Below are positions 15,516-26,363 of a stretch of DNA of 64,000 nt, one piece after another. This DNA is from Falsiroseomonas oleicola. GTDB lineage: Bacteria; Pseudomonadota; Alphaproteobacteria; Acetobacterales; Acetobacteraceae. Position 1 is the stretch's first letter. Each line of letters begins with the position of its first letter. The DNA lies in contig NZ_JAERQM010000003.1 in assembly GCF_019029495.1 (NCBI RefSeq), forward strand, positions 124,001 through 188,000, written 5' to 3'. Both the position numbers and the translations under genes were made by a program. The notes beneath the pieces are model-generated. The model was not told the DNA's origin and did not search any database. It saw nothing but the letters and a program-made list of their open reading frames with translations.

Positions 15516-16807
15516 CGCGGCGCGCCGTCGTCGTCGTGCTGGACGGGCTGCGCCGCGACCTGCTGGGCCCGGCGGCGACGCCGGCGCTGGCCGCCTTCGC
15601 AGGCGCGGCCACCAGCTTCGCGGCGCATCGCTCCGTCTTCCCCTCCGCCACGCGTGTCGTCTCCGCCTGCTTCGCCACGGGCTGCCTGCCGGCACGCCAC
15701 GGGCTGCAGGGCAATGGCGTGGCGCTGATGGAGGATGGCGTGCTGGTCCGGCACGATGTCGGCCACCCCGGCTTCATGGACCATCTGCGCGCCCTGCGGG
15801 GCCACAGCCTGGCGGTGCCGACCCTGGCCGAGCGTCTGGCGCAGGCGGGGCGGGAGGCGATGGTCTTCTCCAACGTCTCGCCCGGCGCCGCCCGCGCGCA
15901 TGACCCGGATGGCCATGGCTGGGTGCTGCACCGCGCCTGGGCGCATGGCCCGGGGCTGCGCCGGCTGAAGGGAGCGGAAGCGGTGGCGGAGGTCACGCTG
16001 GATGCCACCGGCGATGCGATGCTGACCGAGGCCTTTCTCACCCGCGCCCTGGCCGGGCGCGAGGCGGCGCTGGCCGTGCTGTGGCTGGGTGAGCCGGATG
16101 CCACGCAGCATGCCGTGCCGCTCGGCGCGCCGGCGGCCATGGCGGCCATCGCCGCGGCCGATGCCCGCTTCGCGCAGGTGCGCGCGGCGGTGCAGGCTCG
16201 ACGCGCAGCGGGCGAGGATATTCTTCTCATTGCCTGTTCCGACCATGGCCACCAGACGGTGAAGGCTGTGGTGGATATCGAGGCGGAGCTGGTCGAGGCC
16301 GGGCTGAAGCGGGATGCCGCCGATGCGGGGCTGCTCTCGGTCTCGAACGGCACGGCGGCGCTGGTCTACCTGCATCCGGACCGCGCGGCGCAGGCGGCGG
16401 CGGTGCTGGAGTTCCTTGCCGCGCGCCCCTGGGCCGGCGCGGTGTTCAGCGGCGCCGGGCTGGCCGGGATCGGGCACGCGCCGCGCGACCACCTGCTGTG
16501 TGCCGTGGCGATGGCGACGGAACACGCGCCCAACGCCCATGGCGTGCCCGGCCTCGCCTATGCCGCGAAGCCGGCCGGCGGCAAGCCGGACCGGCTCGGC
16601 TGCGGCCAGCATGGCGGCCTCGGCCTGGCCGAGCAGATGCCGTTCCTGATGATCGAGGGCCCGGGCTTCGCCGCCGGCGCGACGCGATCGGCGCCGAGCA
16701 GCCCGATCGACCTGGCCCCCACCATCCTGCGCCAGCTCCACCTGCCAGATGATGGCTGCGACGGGGCGGCGCTGCAGACACCACCACAGGAGAACGACGA
16801 TGACTGA
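15512..16807 (+). CDS. Alkaline-phosphatase-superfamily phosphodiesterase/hydrolase
   Basis: A 431-residue relative of nucleotide pyrophosphatase/phosphodiesterases. All the metal-site motifs are visible: Asp in VVVLDG, the nucleophile Thr in FPSATRV with ATGCLPARHG after it, GEPDATQH, CSDHGHQT and the late His in GQHGGL. It is coupled to phnA by ATGA and overlaps the next gene by 8 bp, so it belongs to the same pathway. A role on a phosphonate ester or a second C-P substrate is likely; the exact substrate cannot be read from the sequence. No signal peptide is seen, so it should act in the cytoplasm. Confidence 0.78.
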   Translation: MTRRAVVVVLDGLRRDLLGPAATPALAAFAGAATSFAAHRSVFPSATRVVSACFATGCLPARHGLQGNGVALMEDGVLVRHDVGHPGFMDHLRALRGHSLAVPTLAERLAQAGREAMVFSNVSPGAARAHDPDGHGWVLHRAWAHGPGLRRLKGAEAVAEVTLDATGDAMLTEAFLTRALAGREAALAVLWLGEPDATQHAVPLGAPAAMAAIAAADARFAQVRAAVQARRAAGEDILLIACSDHGHQTVKAVVDIEAELVEAGLKRDAADAGLLSVSNGTAALVYLHPDRAAQAAAVLEFLAARPWAGAVFSGAGLAGIGHAPRDHLLCAVAMATEHAPNAHGVPGLAYAAKPAGGKPDRLGCGQHGGLGLAEQMPFLMIEGPGFAAGATRSAPSSPIDLAPTILRQLHLPDDGCDGAALQTPPQENDDD

Positions 16808-18353
16808 CGTTCCGCTGAACCTGCTTCGCCGTCATCTGCTGCTCGGCGGCGCCGCATTGGCGCTTCCGGCCTCGGCACTTCCGGCATCCGCGCTGGCGCA
16901 ATCCGCGCCGCGCGCCGGCACCTTGAAGGTGGCCTTCCTCGGCCTCGACACCGCCGACCCGCATCGCCACACCGGCTCCATCGCCGTGCAACAGGTCTTT
17001 GTCGAGACGCTGACCTCGATCGCCGATGACGGCACCGTCAAGCCCTTCCTCGCCACGGCCTGGGAGATCAGCCCGGACGGCAAGCGCTACAGCTTCACGA
17101 TCCGCGAGAATGTGCGCTTCCACAATGGCCGCTTGCTGACCGCCGAGGATGTGCGCGCCAATGCGGTGCGCGTGCGCGATCAGGTGCGCGGCGGCTGGCT
17201 CTCCGCGCCGATGCGCCTGGTGGAAAGCCTGGAGGCGCCGGATGCGCGCACCTTCGTCATGACGATGAAGGAACCCTACGGCCCGCTGCTCAACCTGCTG
17301 TCGGAGCTGTGGATCGTGGCGCCGGAAAGCGAGGGCTGGGCGCAGACCATCCGCATGCCGATCGGCACCGGCCCGTTCCGCTTCGGCCGCTGGCAGCCGA
17401 ATGTCAGCTTCCATGCGCCGGCCTTCGCGCAGTACTGGCAGCCCGGCCTGCCGCGCGCGGAAGCGGTGGAGTTCTCGCTGCGCGACAGCAGCGACCTGTC
17501 GCTGGCCCTGCGCGCCGGTGACCTGCACATCGCGCGCGTCGGCTACGACAAGCTCGCCTCCGTCCGCGCCGATCCGAACCTGGAAGTGCAGTTCATGAAG
17601 GACACCACCTGGTGGTTCTGGTCCTTCAACAACCGCAATCCGCGCGCGCCCTTCAACGACATCCGCGTGCGCCAGGCCGTGTCCTACATGCTGGACAAGC
17701 CCGCCTTCATGCGCTTCGTGGCCGGCGAGGCCGGCGTCGTCACCAACCAGATGGCCGCACCGGGCCAGTTCTTCTGGGACAAGGCGATGCATGACGCCGA
17801 TGCCCATGCCGCGCCGAACGAGGACCGCGCCCGCGCCCTGCTGCGCGAGGCCGGCGTGAACCCGGCGAACACGCCCTGCCGCATCGTCTCCTGGCAGAGC
17901 ACCTATCCCGAGATCGCCGTGCAGGCGATGCGCAAGCTCGGCTTCCAGGTGGAGCATCTGGCGCTGGACGACATCGGCGCGCAGCGCCGCCTCGGCCAGT
18001 ACGACTGGGACCTGGCGCCCTTCGCCTCCGGCCCGCGCGCCGACATCTTCCTGCGCTTCGTGCGCATGATGTCGGATGGCCCGAATGTCGGCCTCTGGGG
18101 CGGCACGCGGGATGCGGAGTTCGACCGCCTGGTGGAGGCGGCCATCGCCTCAGTCGATCTGAATGAGCGCCGGCGCCTGTACCTCGCCGCCTGGCAGCGG
18201 GCGATGGACAACTACTACACCGTCGTCATCGGCCATGCGCCGGAGCCGATCGTGAACCGGCGCGAGGTCACGGGCTATTCGCCGGGCTTCACCTGGGGCC
18301 AGCACCGTGTCGATGGCGGGCTCGCCTTCGGCGCGCTGACGGCGCGCGGCTGA
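16800..18353 (+). CDS. ABC transporter substrate-binding protein, family 5
   Basis: A 517-residue periplasmic solute-binding protein of the Dpp/Opp/nickel type (SBP_bac_5). The signal peptide has a Tat-like start (LLRRHLLLGGAALALPASA) and cleaves near ALAQ. The mature part shows the hallmarks FLATAWEISPDGKRYSFTIR, RFHNGRLLTAEDV and IRVRQAVSYMLDK. ATG 16800 is preceded by AGGAG. Its place after two phosphonate-type hydrolases suggests that it binds a phosphonate or an organophosphorus compound rather than peptides. Confidence 0.88.
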   Translation: MTDVPLNLLRRHLLLGGAALALPASALPASALAQSAPRAGTLKVAFLGLDTADPHRHTGSIAVQQVFVETLTSIADDGTVKPFLATAWEISPDGKRYSFTIRENVRFHNGRLLTAEDVRANAVRVRDQVRGGWLSAPMRLVESLEAPDARTFVMTMKEPYGPLLNLLSELWIVAPESEGWAQTIRMPIGTGPFRFGRWQPNVSFHAPAFAQYWQPGLPRAEAVEFSLRDSSDLSLALRAGDLHIARVGYDKLASVRADPNLEVQFMKDTTWWFWSFNNRNPRAPFNDIRVRQAVSYMLDKPAFMRFVAGEAGVVTNQMAAPGQFFWDKAMHDADAHAAPNEDRARALLREAGVNPANTPCRIVSWQSTYPEIAVQAMRKLGFQVEHLALDDIGAQRRLGQYDWDLAPFASGPRADIFLRFVRMMSDGPNVGLWGGTRDAEFDRLVEAAIASVDLNERRRLYLAAWQRAMDNYYTVVIGHAPEPIVNRREVTGYSPGFTWGQHRVDGGLAFGALTARG

Positions 18354-18355
18354 CC

Positions 18356-19204
18356 ATGTCCGCCAGCGCCACGGCGGCATCGTCCCGCGCTGGCGGGATC
18401 GGCGGCTTCGGCATCGGGGCCGCGATCCTCGGTGTCGCGCTGCTCTTCGCGATCCTCGGGCCAAGCCTCGTGCCCTACGACCCGCTGATGCAGGAGCTGG
18501 CGGCGCGCAATGCGCCGCCGGATGCGCTGCACTGGCTGGGGCGCGACCATCTCGGGCGGGACGTGCTGGCGCGGCTTGCGGCCGGCACGCAGATCTCGCT
18601 CGCGGTGGCGCTGGGGGCCACGCTGCTGGCGGTCGGGCTCGGCGCCGGGCTGGGGCTGGTGGCGGAGGCGCTGGGCCGTTGGCCCTCCTTCCTGGTCTTC
18701 GGCGCCTTCGACATGGTCCGCGCCATGCCCTCCATCCTGCTGGCCTTGACGCTGATGGTGGCGCTCGGCGTCGGGATCTGGCCGCTGATCCTGGCGCTCG
18801 GCGTGGCCTTCGCACCGCATATGGCGCTGGTGGCCCGCGCGGCCTGGCGCCGTGAAAGCAGCGCGGGCTATGTGGCCGCGGCGCGCGTCATGGGCGCCGC
18901 GCCGCTGGCCACCATCTGGCGCCATGTGCTGCCCAATATCGCCGGCGCGCTGGTCACGCAGGCGGCCATCATCATGCCGCGCGCCATCACGACGGAAAGC
19001 GTGCTGTCCTTCTTCGGCCTCGGCGTCTCGCCCGAGACGCCGAGCTGGGGCCGCATGATCTCCGGCGCCTCCCGCTTCGCCGAATCCGCGCCGCATGCGG
19101 TGCTGGCGCCGGTGGTGGCGCTGTGCGTGGTGACGCTGGGCTTCGCGCTGATGGGCGACCGCCTGCGCCTGGCGCTCGACCCGCTGCGGGAGCGCGGGCG
19201 ATGA
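18356..19204 (+). CDS. ABC transporter permease, DppC/OppC type
   Basis: A 282-residue inner-membrane permease with about six helices. The N-terminal OppC-like segment PYDPLMQE and WLGRDHLGRDVLARL is followed by the BPD_transp_1 domain. The EAA loop is visible as YVAAARVMGAAPLATIWRHV. The late motif SFFGLGVSPETPSWGRM is typical of DppC proteins. It starts 2 bp after the binding-protein gene and overlaps the second permease by ATGA. Confidence 0.9.
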   Translation: MSASATAASSRAGGIGGFGIGAAILGVALLFAILGPSLVPYDPLMQELAARNAPPDALHWLGRDHLGRDVLARLAAGTQISLAVALGATLLAVGLGAGLGLVAEALGRWPSFLVFGAFDMVRAMPSILLALTLMVALGVGIWPLILALGVAFAPHMALVARAAWRRESSAGYVAAARVMGAAPLATIWRHVLPNIAGALVTQAAIIMPRAITTESVLSFFGLGVSPETPSWGRMISGASRFAESAPHAVLAPVVALCVVTLGFALMGDRLRLALDPLRERGR

Positions 19205-20108
19205 CACTCGCATTTCAGGCCGGGCTGGGCCTGCTGCGCCAGGTGCTGCTGCTGGCCGGCATCGCCATCGCGGTCTTCCTGCTGATCCGGGTCGTGCCCG
19301 GCGACGTGGTGGATTCCATGGCGCTGGAAGGCAGCCTGGATGACGAGGCCATCGCCGCGCTGCGCGCCGAACTCGGCCTCGATGCCGGGGCGCTGACGCA
19401 GTTCCGCATCTGGGCCAGCCATGCGCTGACCGGCGATTTCGGCAATTCGCTGCGCTTCGACCGCCCGGCGGCGGAGCTGATCCTCGACTCGCTGCCGACC
19501 ACCCTTCTGCTCGCGGCGCTGGCGCTTTCGGCAGGCCTGGCGCTGGGCATCGGGCTTGCGACGGCCGCGGTGCTCTGGCCGCGCTCGCCGCTGCCGGCGC
19601 TGGTGGAGGCGCTGAACCTCTGGTCCATCGCGCTGCCGACCTTCTGCGTGGGGCTGGCGGCGATCCTGGTCTTCTCGGTCTGGCTCGGCTGGCTGCCGGT
19701 GATCGGGCAATGGCTGTCGCCGGTGCTGATCCTGGCGCTCGACATCGGCGGGCAGGTGGTGAAGCCGCTGCATGAGGATCTGAAGGAAGCCGCGACCGCC
19801 AGCCATATCCGCACCGCGCGCGCCAAGGGGCTTTCGCCGGTGCGCATCGTGCTGCGGCACCTGCTGCCCAATGCGCTGACCACGGTGGTGGCGCTCGGCG
19901 GGTTGATCCTGGCCGGGATGATCGGCGGCGCCCTGACCATGGAGGTGCTGTTCGGCCTGCCGGGCCTCGGCACGCTGGCCTTCCAGGCGATCTCGGGGCG
20001 CGACTATCCGGTGATCCAGGCCGTGGTGCTGGTCTTTGCCGCGGGGGTCGTGGTGGTGAACTGGCTGGCTGACCTGGCGCAGCGCGCCCTGGACCCGAGG
20101 TTGCGGCG

Positions 20109-20112
<4 letters not shown>
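19201..20112 (+). CDS. ABC transporter permease, DppB/OppB type
   Basis: A 303-residue inner-membrane permease. The N-terminal helix is followed by the DppB-type IRVVPGDVVD motif. The EAA loop IRTARAKGLSPVRIVLRHLL and the C-terminal VEVLFGLPGLG-like text (MEVLFGLPGLG) are present. Order C-then-B is the reverse of most dpp operons. Start 19201 overlaps the previous stop (ATGA); a longer upstream frame is a shadow. It pairs with the DppC-type protein as the channel of the importer. Confidence 0.9.
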
Positions 20113-21632
<1,520 letters not shown>

Positions 21633-21659
21633 TGGTGGTAGTTCGCCGAAGTGGCTGTC

Positions 21660-22115
21660 ATGACGGACAGCACGACGACGACGCCACTCCTTAGCCCCTC
21701 GTATGACGGTAGTAAGAGCGGTTCCGGTGCCCGCGCGGGCCGCGGCGTCGAGGTTCGTGTGCGGGAGGTCCGGCGCCGGAACTGGTCGACGGAGGAGCGG
21801 CTGCGGATTGTCCGGGAGACGCTGGAGCCCGGCGTAATTGTTCAAGCGGTGGCGGACCGGCACGGCGTCAGCACCGGCCAGCTCTACACCTGGCGCAAGC
21901 AGATGCTGGCCACGGCGATGGCGGGCTTCGTGCCGGTGGAGGTGGTGCCGCAGGCACCGCAGCTCCCGCCGCCGGGCTCGGTCATGTCGCCTGACAGCAG
22001 CGTGCCGTCTGGCATGATCGAGATCACGCTGGCCTCCGGCGCCAGCATTCGCATCACCGGATGCGCCGACGCCGCGACGCTGCGCGTCGTGCTGGCCGGG
22101 ATGGGTGGGCGCTGA
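21660..22115 (+). CDS. tnpA: IS66 accessory protein TnpA
   Basis: About 151 residues. Residues 45-90 form a helix-turn-helix of the IS66 OrfA/IS3-like kind (RNWSTEERLRIVRETLEPG, VADRHGVSTGQLYTWRKQ). The C-terminal part (VPVEVVPQ, IEITLASGASIRITG, LRVVLAGM) is the standard IS66 OrfA end. A GTG at 21651 is an alternative start. The stop overlaps the tnpB start (TGATG). In IS66 elements this protein is needed for transposition together with TnpB and TnpC. Confidence 0.88.
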   Translation: MTDSTTTTPLLSPSYDGSKSGSGARAGRGVEVRVREVRRRNWSTEERLRIVRETLEPGVIVQAVADRHGVSTGQLYTWRKQMLATAMAGFVPVEVVPQAPQLPPPGSVMSPDSSVPSGMIEITLASGASIRITGCADAATLRVVLAGMGGR

Positions 22116-22462
22116 TGCTGGGCCCGCCGCCGGGTACGCGGGTGTTCCTTGCCTGCGGCACGACGGATATGCGCAAGGGCTTTGACGGTCTGGCCGCGCA
22201 GGTGCAGACGGTGCTGGCGCAGGATCCCTACAGCGGCGCGATGTTCTGCTTTCGCGGCCGCCGCGGCGACCTGCTCAAGATTCTGGTCTGGGACGGACAG
22301 GGCCTGATCCTCATCGCCAAGAGGCTGGAGAAGGGCAGGTTTGTCTGGCCGCAGACGCAGGCTGGCGTCGTCTCGCTGACCGCGGCGCAGCTCTCGATGC
22401 TGTTCGAGGGGATCGACTGGCGTATGCCAGCCTGGACGGCGCGGCCGCAGGCCACGGTGTAG
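22115..22462 (+). CDS. tnpB: IS66 accessory protein TnpB
   Basis: A 115-residue IS66 Orf2-like protein with the family text RVFLACGTTDMRKGFDGLAA, then FCFRGRRGDLLKILVWDGQG and KRLEKGRFVWP. The length is normal for TnpB, about 115 residues. The start overlaps the tnpA stop. An upstream in-frame start at 22061 lies inside tnpA and is not needed. Confidence 0.93.
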   Translation: MLGPPPGTRVFLACGTTDMRKGFDGLAAQVQTVLAQDPYSGAMFCFRGRRGDLLKILVWDGQGLILIAKRLEKGRFVWPQTQAGVVSLTAAQLSMLFEGIDWRMPAWTARPQATV

Positions 22463-22507
22463 CCAATCCGCCATTGCAGCGGCCATCGCGTTGCGTAGAA
22501 TCATGAT

Positions 22508-24109
22508 GTGCACGCCGCGTCGTTCGACACGCCTGACGCCGAAATCGCAGCGCTCCGCGCGCTGCTGGCGGAACGCGACGCGGTGCTGGCCGAGCGCGAT
22601 GCCGAACTGCGCAACGCGACCTTCGAAATCGAGAAGCTGAAGGTCCAACTCGCCACGCTGCGGCGGGACCGCTACGGCAAGTCGTCGGAGAAGCTGGCCA
22701 TCGAGATCGGCCAACTCGAGATGCTGATCGGCGATGCCGAGGAGGACCAGGCGCAGGCCGCGGCCCGGGCGGAGGCCAAGGCCGGGACGAAGGGCCAGCC
22801 TGGCAACCAGCGGCGCCCCGCGCTCCGCAAGCCGCTGCCGGAGCATCTGCCGCGCGAGACGATCCTGCACGAGCCGGTATTCGCCTGCCGTTGCGGCTGC
22901 ACCGACCCGAAGCGCCTGACGAGGCTAGGCGAGGACGTCACCGAGGTGCTGGAGAAGATCCCGGCCCGGCTGAAGGTCATCCGCCACGTCCGGCCTCGCT
23001 ATGCCTGCCGGGCCTGCGAGGCTGTCCTGCAGGCGCCCGCCCCCGACCTGCCGATCGAGAAGGGGAGGCCAGGTCCCGGCCTGCTCGCGCATGTGCTGGT
23101 CTCGAAGTATCTCGACGGCCTGCCGCTGTATCGCCTTTCGGCCATCCTGGCGCGCGAGGGCGTGGAGATCGAGCGGCAGACCCTGGCCGACTGGGTTGGC
23201 CGCGGCGCCTGGTGGTTGAGCCGCCTGGCCGAGGCGATCGGCGCCTATGCCCTGCGGCACGGCATCATCTGGACCGACGACACACCGATCGCCGTGTTGG
23301 CACCAGGGCGCGGCCGGACGCGTGAGGGGCGGTTCTGGGTCTATGCCATCGACCCGAGGCCCTGGAAGGGTCATGGGCCGCCCGCGGCGTTCTACCGCTA
23401 CTCGCCGGACCGCAAGGGCGAGCGGCCTCGCGGACACCTCGAGGACTTCGAGGGCTGGCTGCATGCCGATGGCTACACCGGCTACGACGCGCTGGCACGG
23501 CCGCGCGGCAACCAGCCGCCGCAGGTCATCCATGTCGCTTGCTGGGCGCATGCCAGGCGCAAGCTGTTCGAGGTGTTCGAGGCCACGAAGTCGCCGATCG
23601 CCGAGGAGGCGTTGAAGCGCATCGCCGGGCTCTACGCCATCGAGGCAGAGATCAACGGCAAACCCGCCGATCAGCGCCGGGCCGAGCGCCAGGCCCGCAG
23701 CAAGCCGCTGGTCGACGACCTGCACGATTGGATGCTGACGCAGCGGCGCCGGTTGTCCGGCAAGTCGACGCTTGGCAAGGCGATGCAATACGCGCTGAAC
23801 CGATGGGAGGCGCTGGCACGCTATCTCGAGGATGGCAGGCTCTCGATCGACAATAACCTCGCCGAGCGGCTGCTGCGCGGCATCGCTTTAGCGAGGAAGA
23901 ATTTTCTGTTCCTCGGATCGGACGCAGGCGGCGACCGCGCCGCCATCATCTACACCGTCGCCGAGACCGCGAAGCTGAACGGCCTGGACCCAGAAGCCTA
24001 TATCGCCGCCGTGCTCGACCGCCTCGCCCGCGGTCACACCATCGACCGCCTCGACGAACTCCTGCCGTGGAACTTCGCGCCCGCCCCGTCACCTGCGGGG
24101 ACCGGCTGA
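22508..24109 (+). CDS. tnpC: IS66 transposase TnpC
   Basis: A 533-residue transposase starting at GTG 22508. The N-terminal leucine-zipper-like helix (residues 10-50, repeating LLAERDAVLAERDAELR) is followed by a zinc-finger-like CRCGC/CRACE region near 125-175, then a DDE core: Asp in IWTDDTPI, Asp in LHADGYTGYD and Glu in DNNLAERLLR near 450. The end is the usual WNFAP of IS66. The stop lies inside the right inverted repeat. Confidence 0.94.
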   Translation: MHAASFDTPDAEIAALRALLAERDAVLAERDAELRNATFEIEKLKVQLATLRRDRYGKSSEKLAIEIGQLEMLIGDAEEDQAQAAARAEAKAGTKGQPGNQRRPALRKPLPEHLPRETILHEPVFACRCGCTDPKRLTRLGEDVTEVLEKIPARLKVIRHVRPRYACRACEAVLQAPAPDLPIEKGRPGPGLLAHVLVSKYLDGLPLYRLSAILAREGVEIERQTLADWVGRGAWWLSRLAEAIGAYALRHGIIWTDDTPIAVLAPGRGRTREGRFWVYAIDPRPWKGHGPPAAFYRYSPDRKGERPRGHLEDFEGWLHADGYTGYDALARPRGNQPPQVIHVACWAHARRKLFEVFEATKSPIAEEALKRIAGLYAIEAEINGKPADQRRAERQARSKPLVDDLHDWMLTQRRRLSGKSTLGKAMQYALNRWEALARYLEDGRLSIDNNLAERLLRGIALARKNFLFLGSDAGGDRAAIIYTVAETAKLNGLDPEAYIAAVLDRLARGHTIDRLDELLPWNFAPAPSPAGTG

Positions 24110-24116
24110 CGCTTAC

Positions 24117-24124
24117 GGTGGAGA
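24117..24124 (+). repeat. Target-site duplication, right copy
   Basis: GGTGGAGA, the second copy of the 8-bp target duplication of the IS66 element. Confidence 0.93.
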
Positions 24125-24285
24125 TCGGCGCATCGCAGGATGTCCTGCAAAACCCGGTCACGGGCTATGCGCAGGCCCTGGTTGCCGCCATGCCGCGCCG
24201 CCTTGCCCCGCCTTCGGCCACCAACGCCATGGCGGCCGGCGATTCGGCCAAGGCCCGATCACCCGAACCTTCGCCTTCATCCTGA
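24125..24285 (+). pseudogene. Severed C-terminal end of the fused ABC ATPase gene
   Basis: It reads IGASQDVLQNPVTGYAQALV and continues to a stop at 24285. It is in phase with base 21600 once the IS and one target copy are removed. VLQNPVTGYAQAL corresponds to the 'iF..P.hpYT..Ll' end of peptide-importer ATPases. No own start or ribosome site is expected, so it is a remnant. Confidence 0.88.
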
Positions 24286-24363
24286 GAGCGGCATCACAGT
24301 TCAGGCGAGCGAGAGGACAACGCCCCGGCCCGGCCTTGAAGGGGCTCTCGCCACCATGTGTCG

Positions 24364-24549
24364 ATCCAATCAGGGAGTACCGAGGCTGACGTCCTCGCCA
24401 CCATGGACTTCCCGCGCGAACACCGCGCCACGATCCAAAGCGCCAACCCCATCGATCGCCTCGATGGCGAGATCAGGCGCCGCATCGATGTCGTCAGCAT
24501 TGTTCCGAACGAGGGCGCCATTCTGCCGGAACAGTCCGACGAATGGGCC
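24364..24549 (+). pseudogene. IS256/Mutator-type transposase remnant
   Basis: The translation contains VLATMDFPREHRATIQSANP, then RLDGEIRRRIDVVSIVPNEG and LPEQSDEWA. These match the C-terminal part of IS256-family transposases ('MDFPKEHW..I.STNPLERLN.EIRRR.DVVGIFPN...', '..EQ.DEW'). Several residues between PNEG and LPEQ are missing, and the catalytic region is absent, so it is a decayed fragment. It lies just downstream of the ABC operon and shows that this spot has been hit by mobile elements more than once. Confidence 0.8.
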
Positions 24550-24643
24550 ACCCTGGGCGCTCCTGCGCCACGCGATGGGACAGGACCGCTCCAGACCCGG
24601 CACGCTCCGCCATCCAGCCGCCCGCGCACAGCGGCGAACGCTG

Positions 24644-24985
24644 TCAGGCCGCGTTCAGCAGCCCCTCGATCCGCCCGGCATCGGCGCGCGGAACGCGCAG
24701 TTTCAGCAGGCTGCCGTCGAGTGCGGTCGCGTGGCGATCCAGCGGCACGCTGCGCACCAGGCTCTCCAAGGCGAGCTTGGCGGCCTCATGGTCCGCAAAG
24801 CGGCGGGAGAGGGTGACGGCGTCGCGCACCTCGGGCCCCTCGGCATCTCCCTGATCCGCCTGGACCGCGCGCGGACCTTGGGTGGAGGTGACGGAGTTCG
24901 GATCGCTGGCCGGAAAACTGTCCCGGACGCCGATCTCGACATCGGCATCGGCTTCCTTGTCGGGCCGGTCGCTGGGCTTCTGCAT
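24644..24985 (-). CDS. Small conserved hypothetical protein
   Basis: A 113-residue acidic, hydrophilic protein. The first 40 residues (QKPSDRPDKEADADVEIGVR, then DSFPASDPNS) are disorder-like, and the second half is a small domain with LSRRFADHEAAKLALESLV. The 'DSFPASDPPS' pattern recurs in small alphaproteobacterial proteins, often stress-related (recollection). ATG 24985 has GGGGA 8-9 bp upstream and was preferred to an upstream start at 25078. Function is unknown. Confidence 0.6.
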   Translation of the reverse strand: MQKPSDRPDKEADADVEIGVRDSFPASDPNSVTSTQGPRAVQADQGDAEGPEVRDAVTLSRRFADHEAAKLALESLVRSVPLDRHATALDGSLLKLRVPRADAGRIEGLLNAA

Positions 24986-25133
24986 GGCTGAGGTCCCCTT
25001 CGTGAACCGATGTAACGCCGGAGGGTCCCGCGGGTTCGGCCCGCGCTGGAGCGTGATCCGTTCACCTTCGCTCACCATGCTTATATCAGCGGGCCGGTCA
25101 CTTGACCGGTCCGAGCGGCCGCCGCCGCTTATG

Positions 25134-25165
25134 CGTCGCGCCGAAGGCGCGCCTTCGGCGCGACG
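25134..25165. repeat. REP-like 32-bp perfect palindrome, copy 1
   Basis: A perfect inverted repeat centred between 25149 and 25150 (core AAGGCGCGCCTT flanked by CGCCG/CGGCG). Its central 28 bp are identical to 53182-53209. It lies in the 303-bp gene-free gap between the small hypothetical gene and the gentisate dioxygenase gene. Confidence 0.8.
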
Positions 25166-25288
25166 AAGCCAAGGAAACCGGAGGTTTCCGCCCGGCGACT
25201 GAGGGCGGCCCGGACCGGTCGCGCGATAGGGCCGTTGGTATGAGAGGACGCTGCGTTCGGATGATTCCCCCTGAACGCATTCTGCTTT

Positions 25289-26341
25289 TTAGAGCCGCGC
25301 CTCCCGCCACAGGCCCAGCTTCTGCTGTGCCGCGGCGTCGGAATAGCCGAACAGCACCAGATCGCGCTCCGCCGCCAGGGTCAGGCTGGCCCAGGAGGGA
25401 ACGACCAGAAGGTCGCGCGGCGCCAGGGCGAAATCCTGCTCACCGACCCGGGCGGTGCCCTGCCCCTCCACCACCACCAGCACCATCGCATCGGTGGCGC
25501 GGCGCGGCCTTGTGGCAAAACCGGCGGGCAGAAGGCGGACATGGGCGGCGATGGTCGGCATCACCGGGCCGCCATCGGCCGGATTCACGAATTCCAGCGC
25601 ATGGCCCAGATGCGGGTCGGGGTCGCCGTTCCGCGCCATGGCCGCCAGGCTGTCACGCCATTCGGCATAGGGGTAGTGGAACAGCGGCAGGCTGCGCGGC
25701 CGCCGCGCTGCCTGCGTGTCGGCGAAGGGGCGCAGGTTCCGGCCGTAGCGGGCGGCGGTGTCACCGGCCGGCGCGGTTTCGGGATGCGCCATGACGCCAT
25801 CCGGCAGGCGCTCCGCAAAGCTCGCGGCAAAATGGCGCACGGTGGGGATATCCAGCCCATCCAGCCAGATCATCGGCGCGCCGCTGGCATTGCCGTGGTC
25901 ATGCCATTGCCAGTTCGGCGTCAGCACCAGGTCGAAGGGCCGCATCACCGCCTTCTCGCCGTCCAGCGCCGTGAAGGCGCCGTCGCCTTCCATCACGAAG
26001 CGCAGCGCGCATTGCGTGTGGCGATGGCAGGGCGCGACCTCCCCCGGCAGGATCAGCTGCAACCCGGCATAGAGGCTGGTGGTGACGGAGGAGGTGCCCG
26101 GCAGCCCCGGATTTTCCAGGATCAGCACGCGGCGCTCGGCCTGTTCCGCGGTGATCAGGTCGCCAGCACGCAGCAGATGGTCGCGCGCCGTGTCGTAGTG
26201 CCAGAGATGCGGCTGCACCGGGGAGGCCGGGGTCGGCGTGACCAGCGCATGCAGCACTTCCCACAGCGGGAACAGATGCTGCGGCGCCATCTCGGCATAA
26301 AGCCCCTGCAGCAGCGCCTTCGGGTCGTTCGTCCCGTCCAT
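25289..26341 (-). CDS. Gentisate 1,2-dioxygenase-like bicupin
   Basis: A 350-residue bicupin dioxygenase. The first cupin has the metal motif PCHRHTQCALRFVMEG (two His, residues about 105-120), and the later HDHGN and GLDIP text follows gentisate/salicylate dioxygenases. The second cupin near 290-345 lacks a clear His pair. The reaction is ring opening of gentisate to maleylpyruvate with Fe(II) and O2. It starts 44 bp after trpA with a hairpin between them. No maleylpyruvate isomerase or hydrolase gene is nearby, so substrate (gentisate, hydroxynaphthoate or salicylate) is open. Confidence 0.8.
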   Translation of the reverse strand: MDGTNDPKALLQGLYAEMAPQHLFPLWEVLHALVTPTPASPVQPHLWHYDTARDHLLRAGDLITAEQAERRVLILENPGLPGTSSVTTSLYAGLQLILPGEVAPCHRHTQCALRFVMEGDGAFTALDGEKAVMRPFDLVLTPNWQWHDHGNASGAPMIWLDGLDIPTVRHFAASFAERLPDGVMAHPETAPAGDTAARYGRNLRPFADTQAARRPRSLPLFHYPYAEWRDSLAAMARNGDPDPHLGHALEFVNPADGGPVMPTIAAHVRLLPAGFATRPRRATDAMVLVVVEGQGTARVGEQDFALAPRDLLVVPSWASLTLAAERDLVLFGYSDAAAQQKLGLWREARL

Positions 26342-26363
26342 TTCCGTCGCTCCCGTCGCGCGG

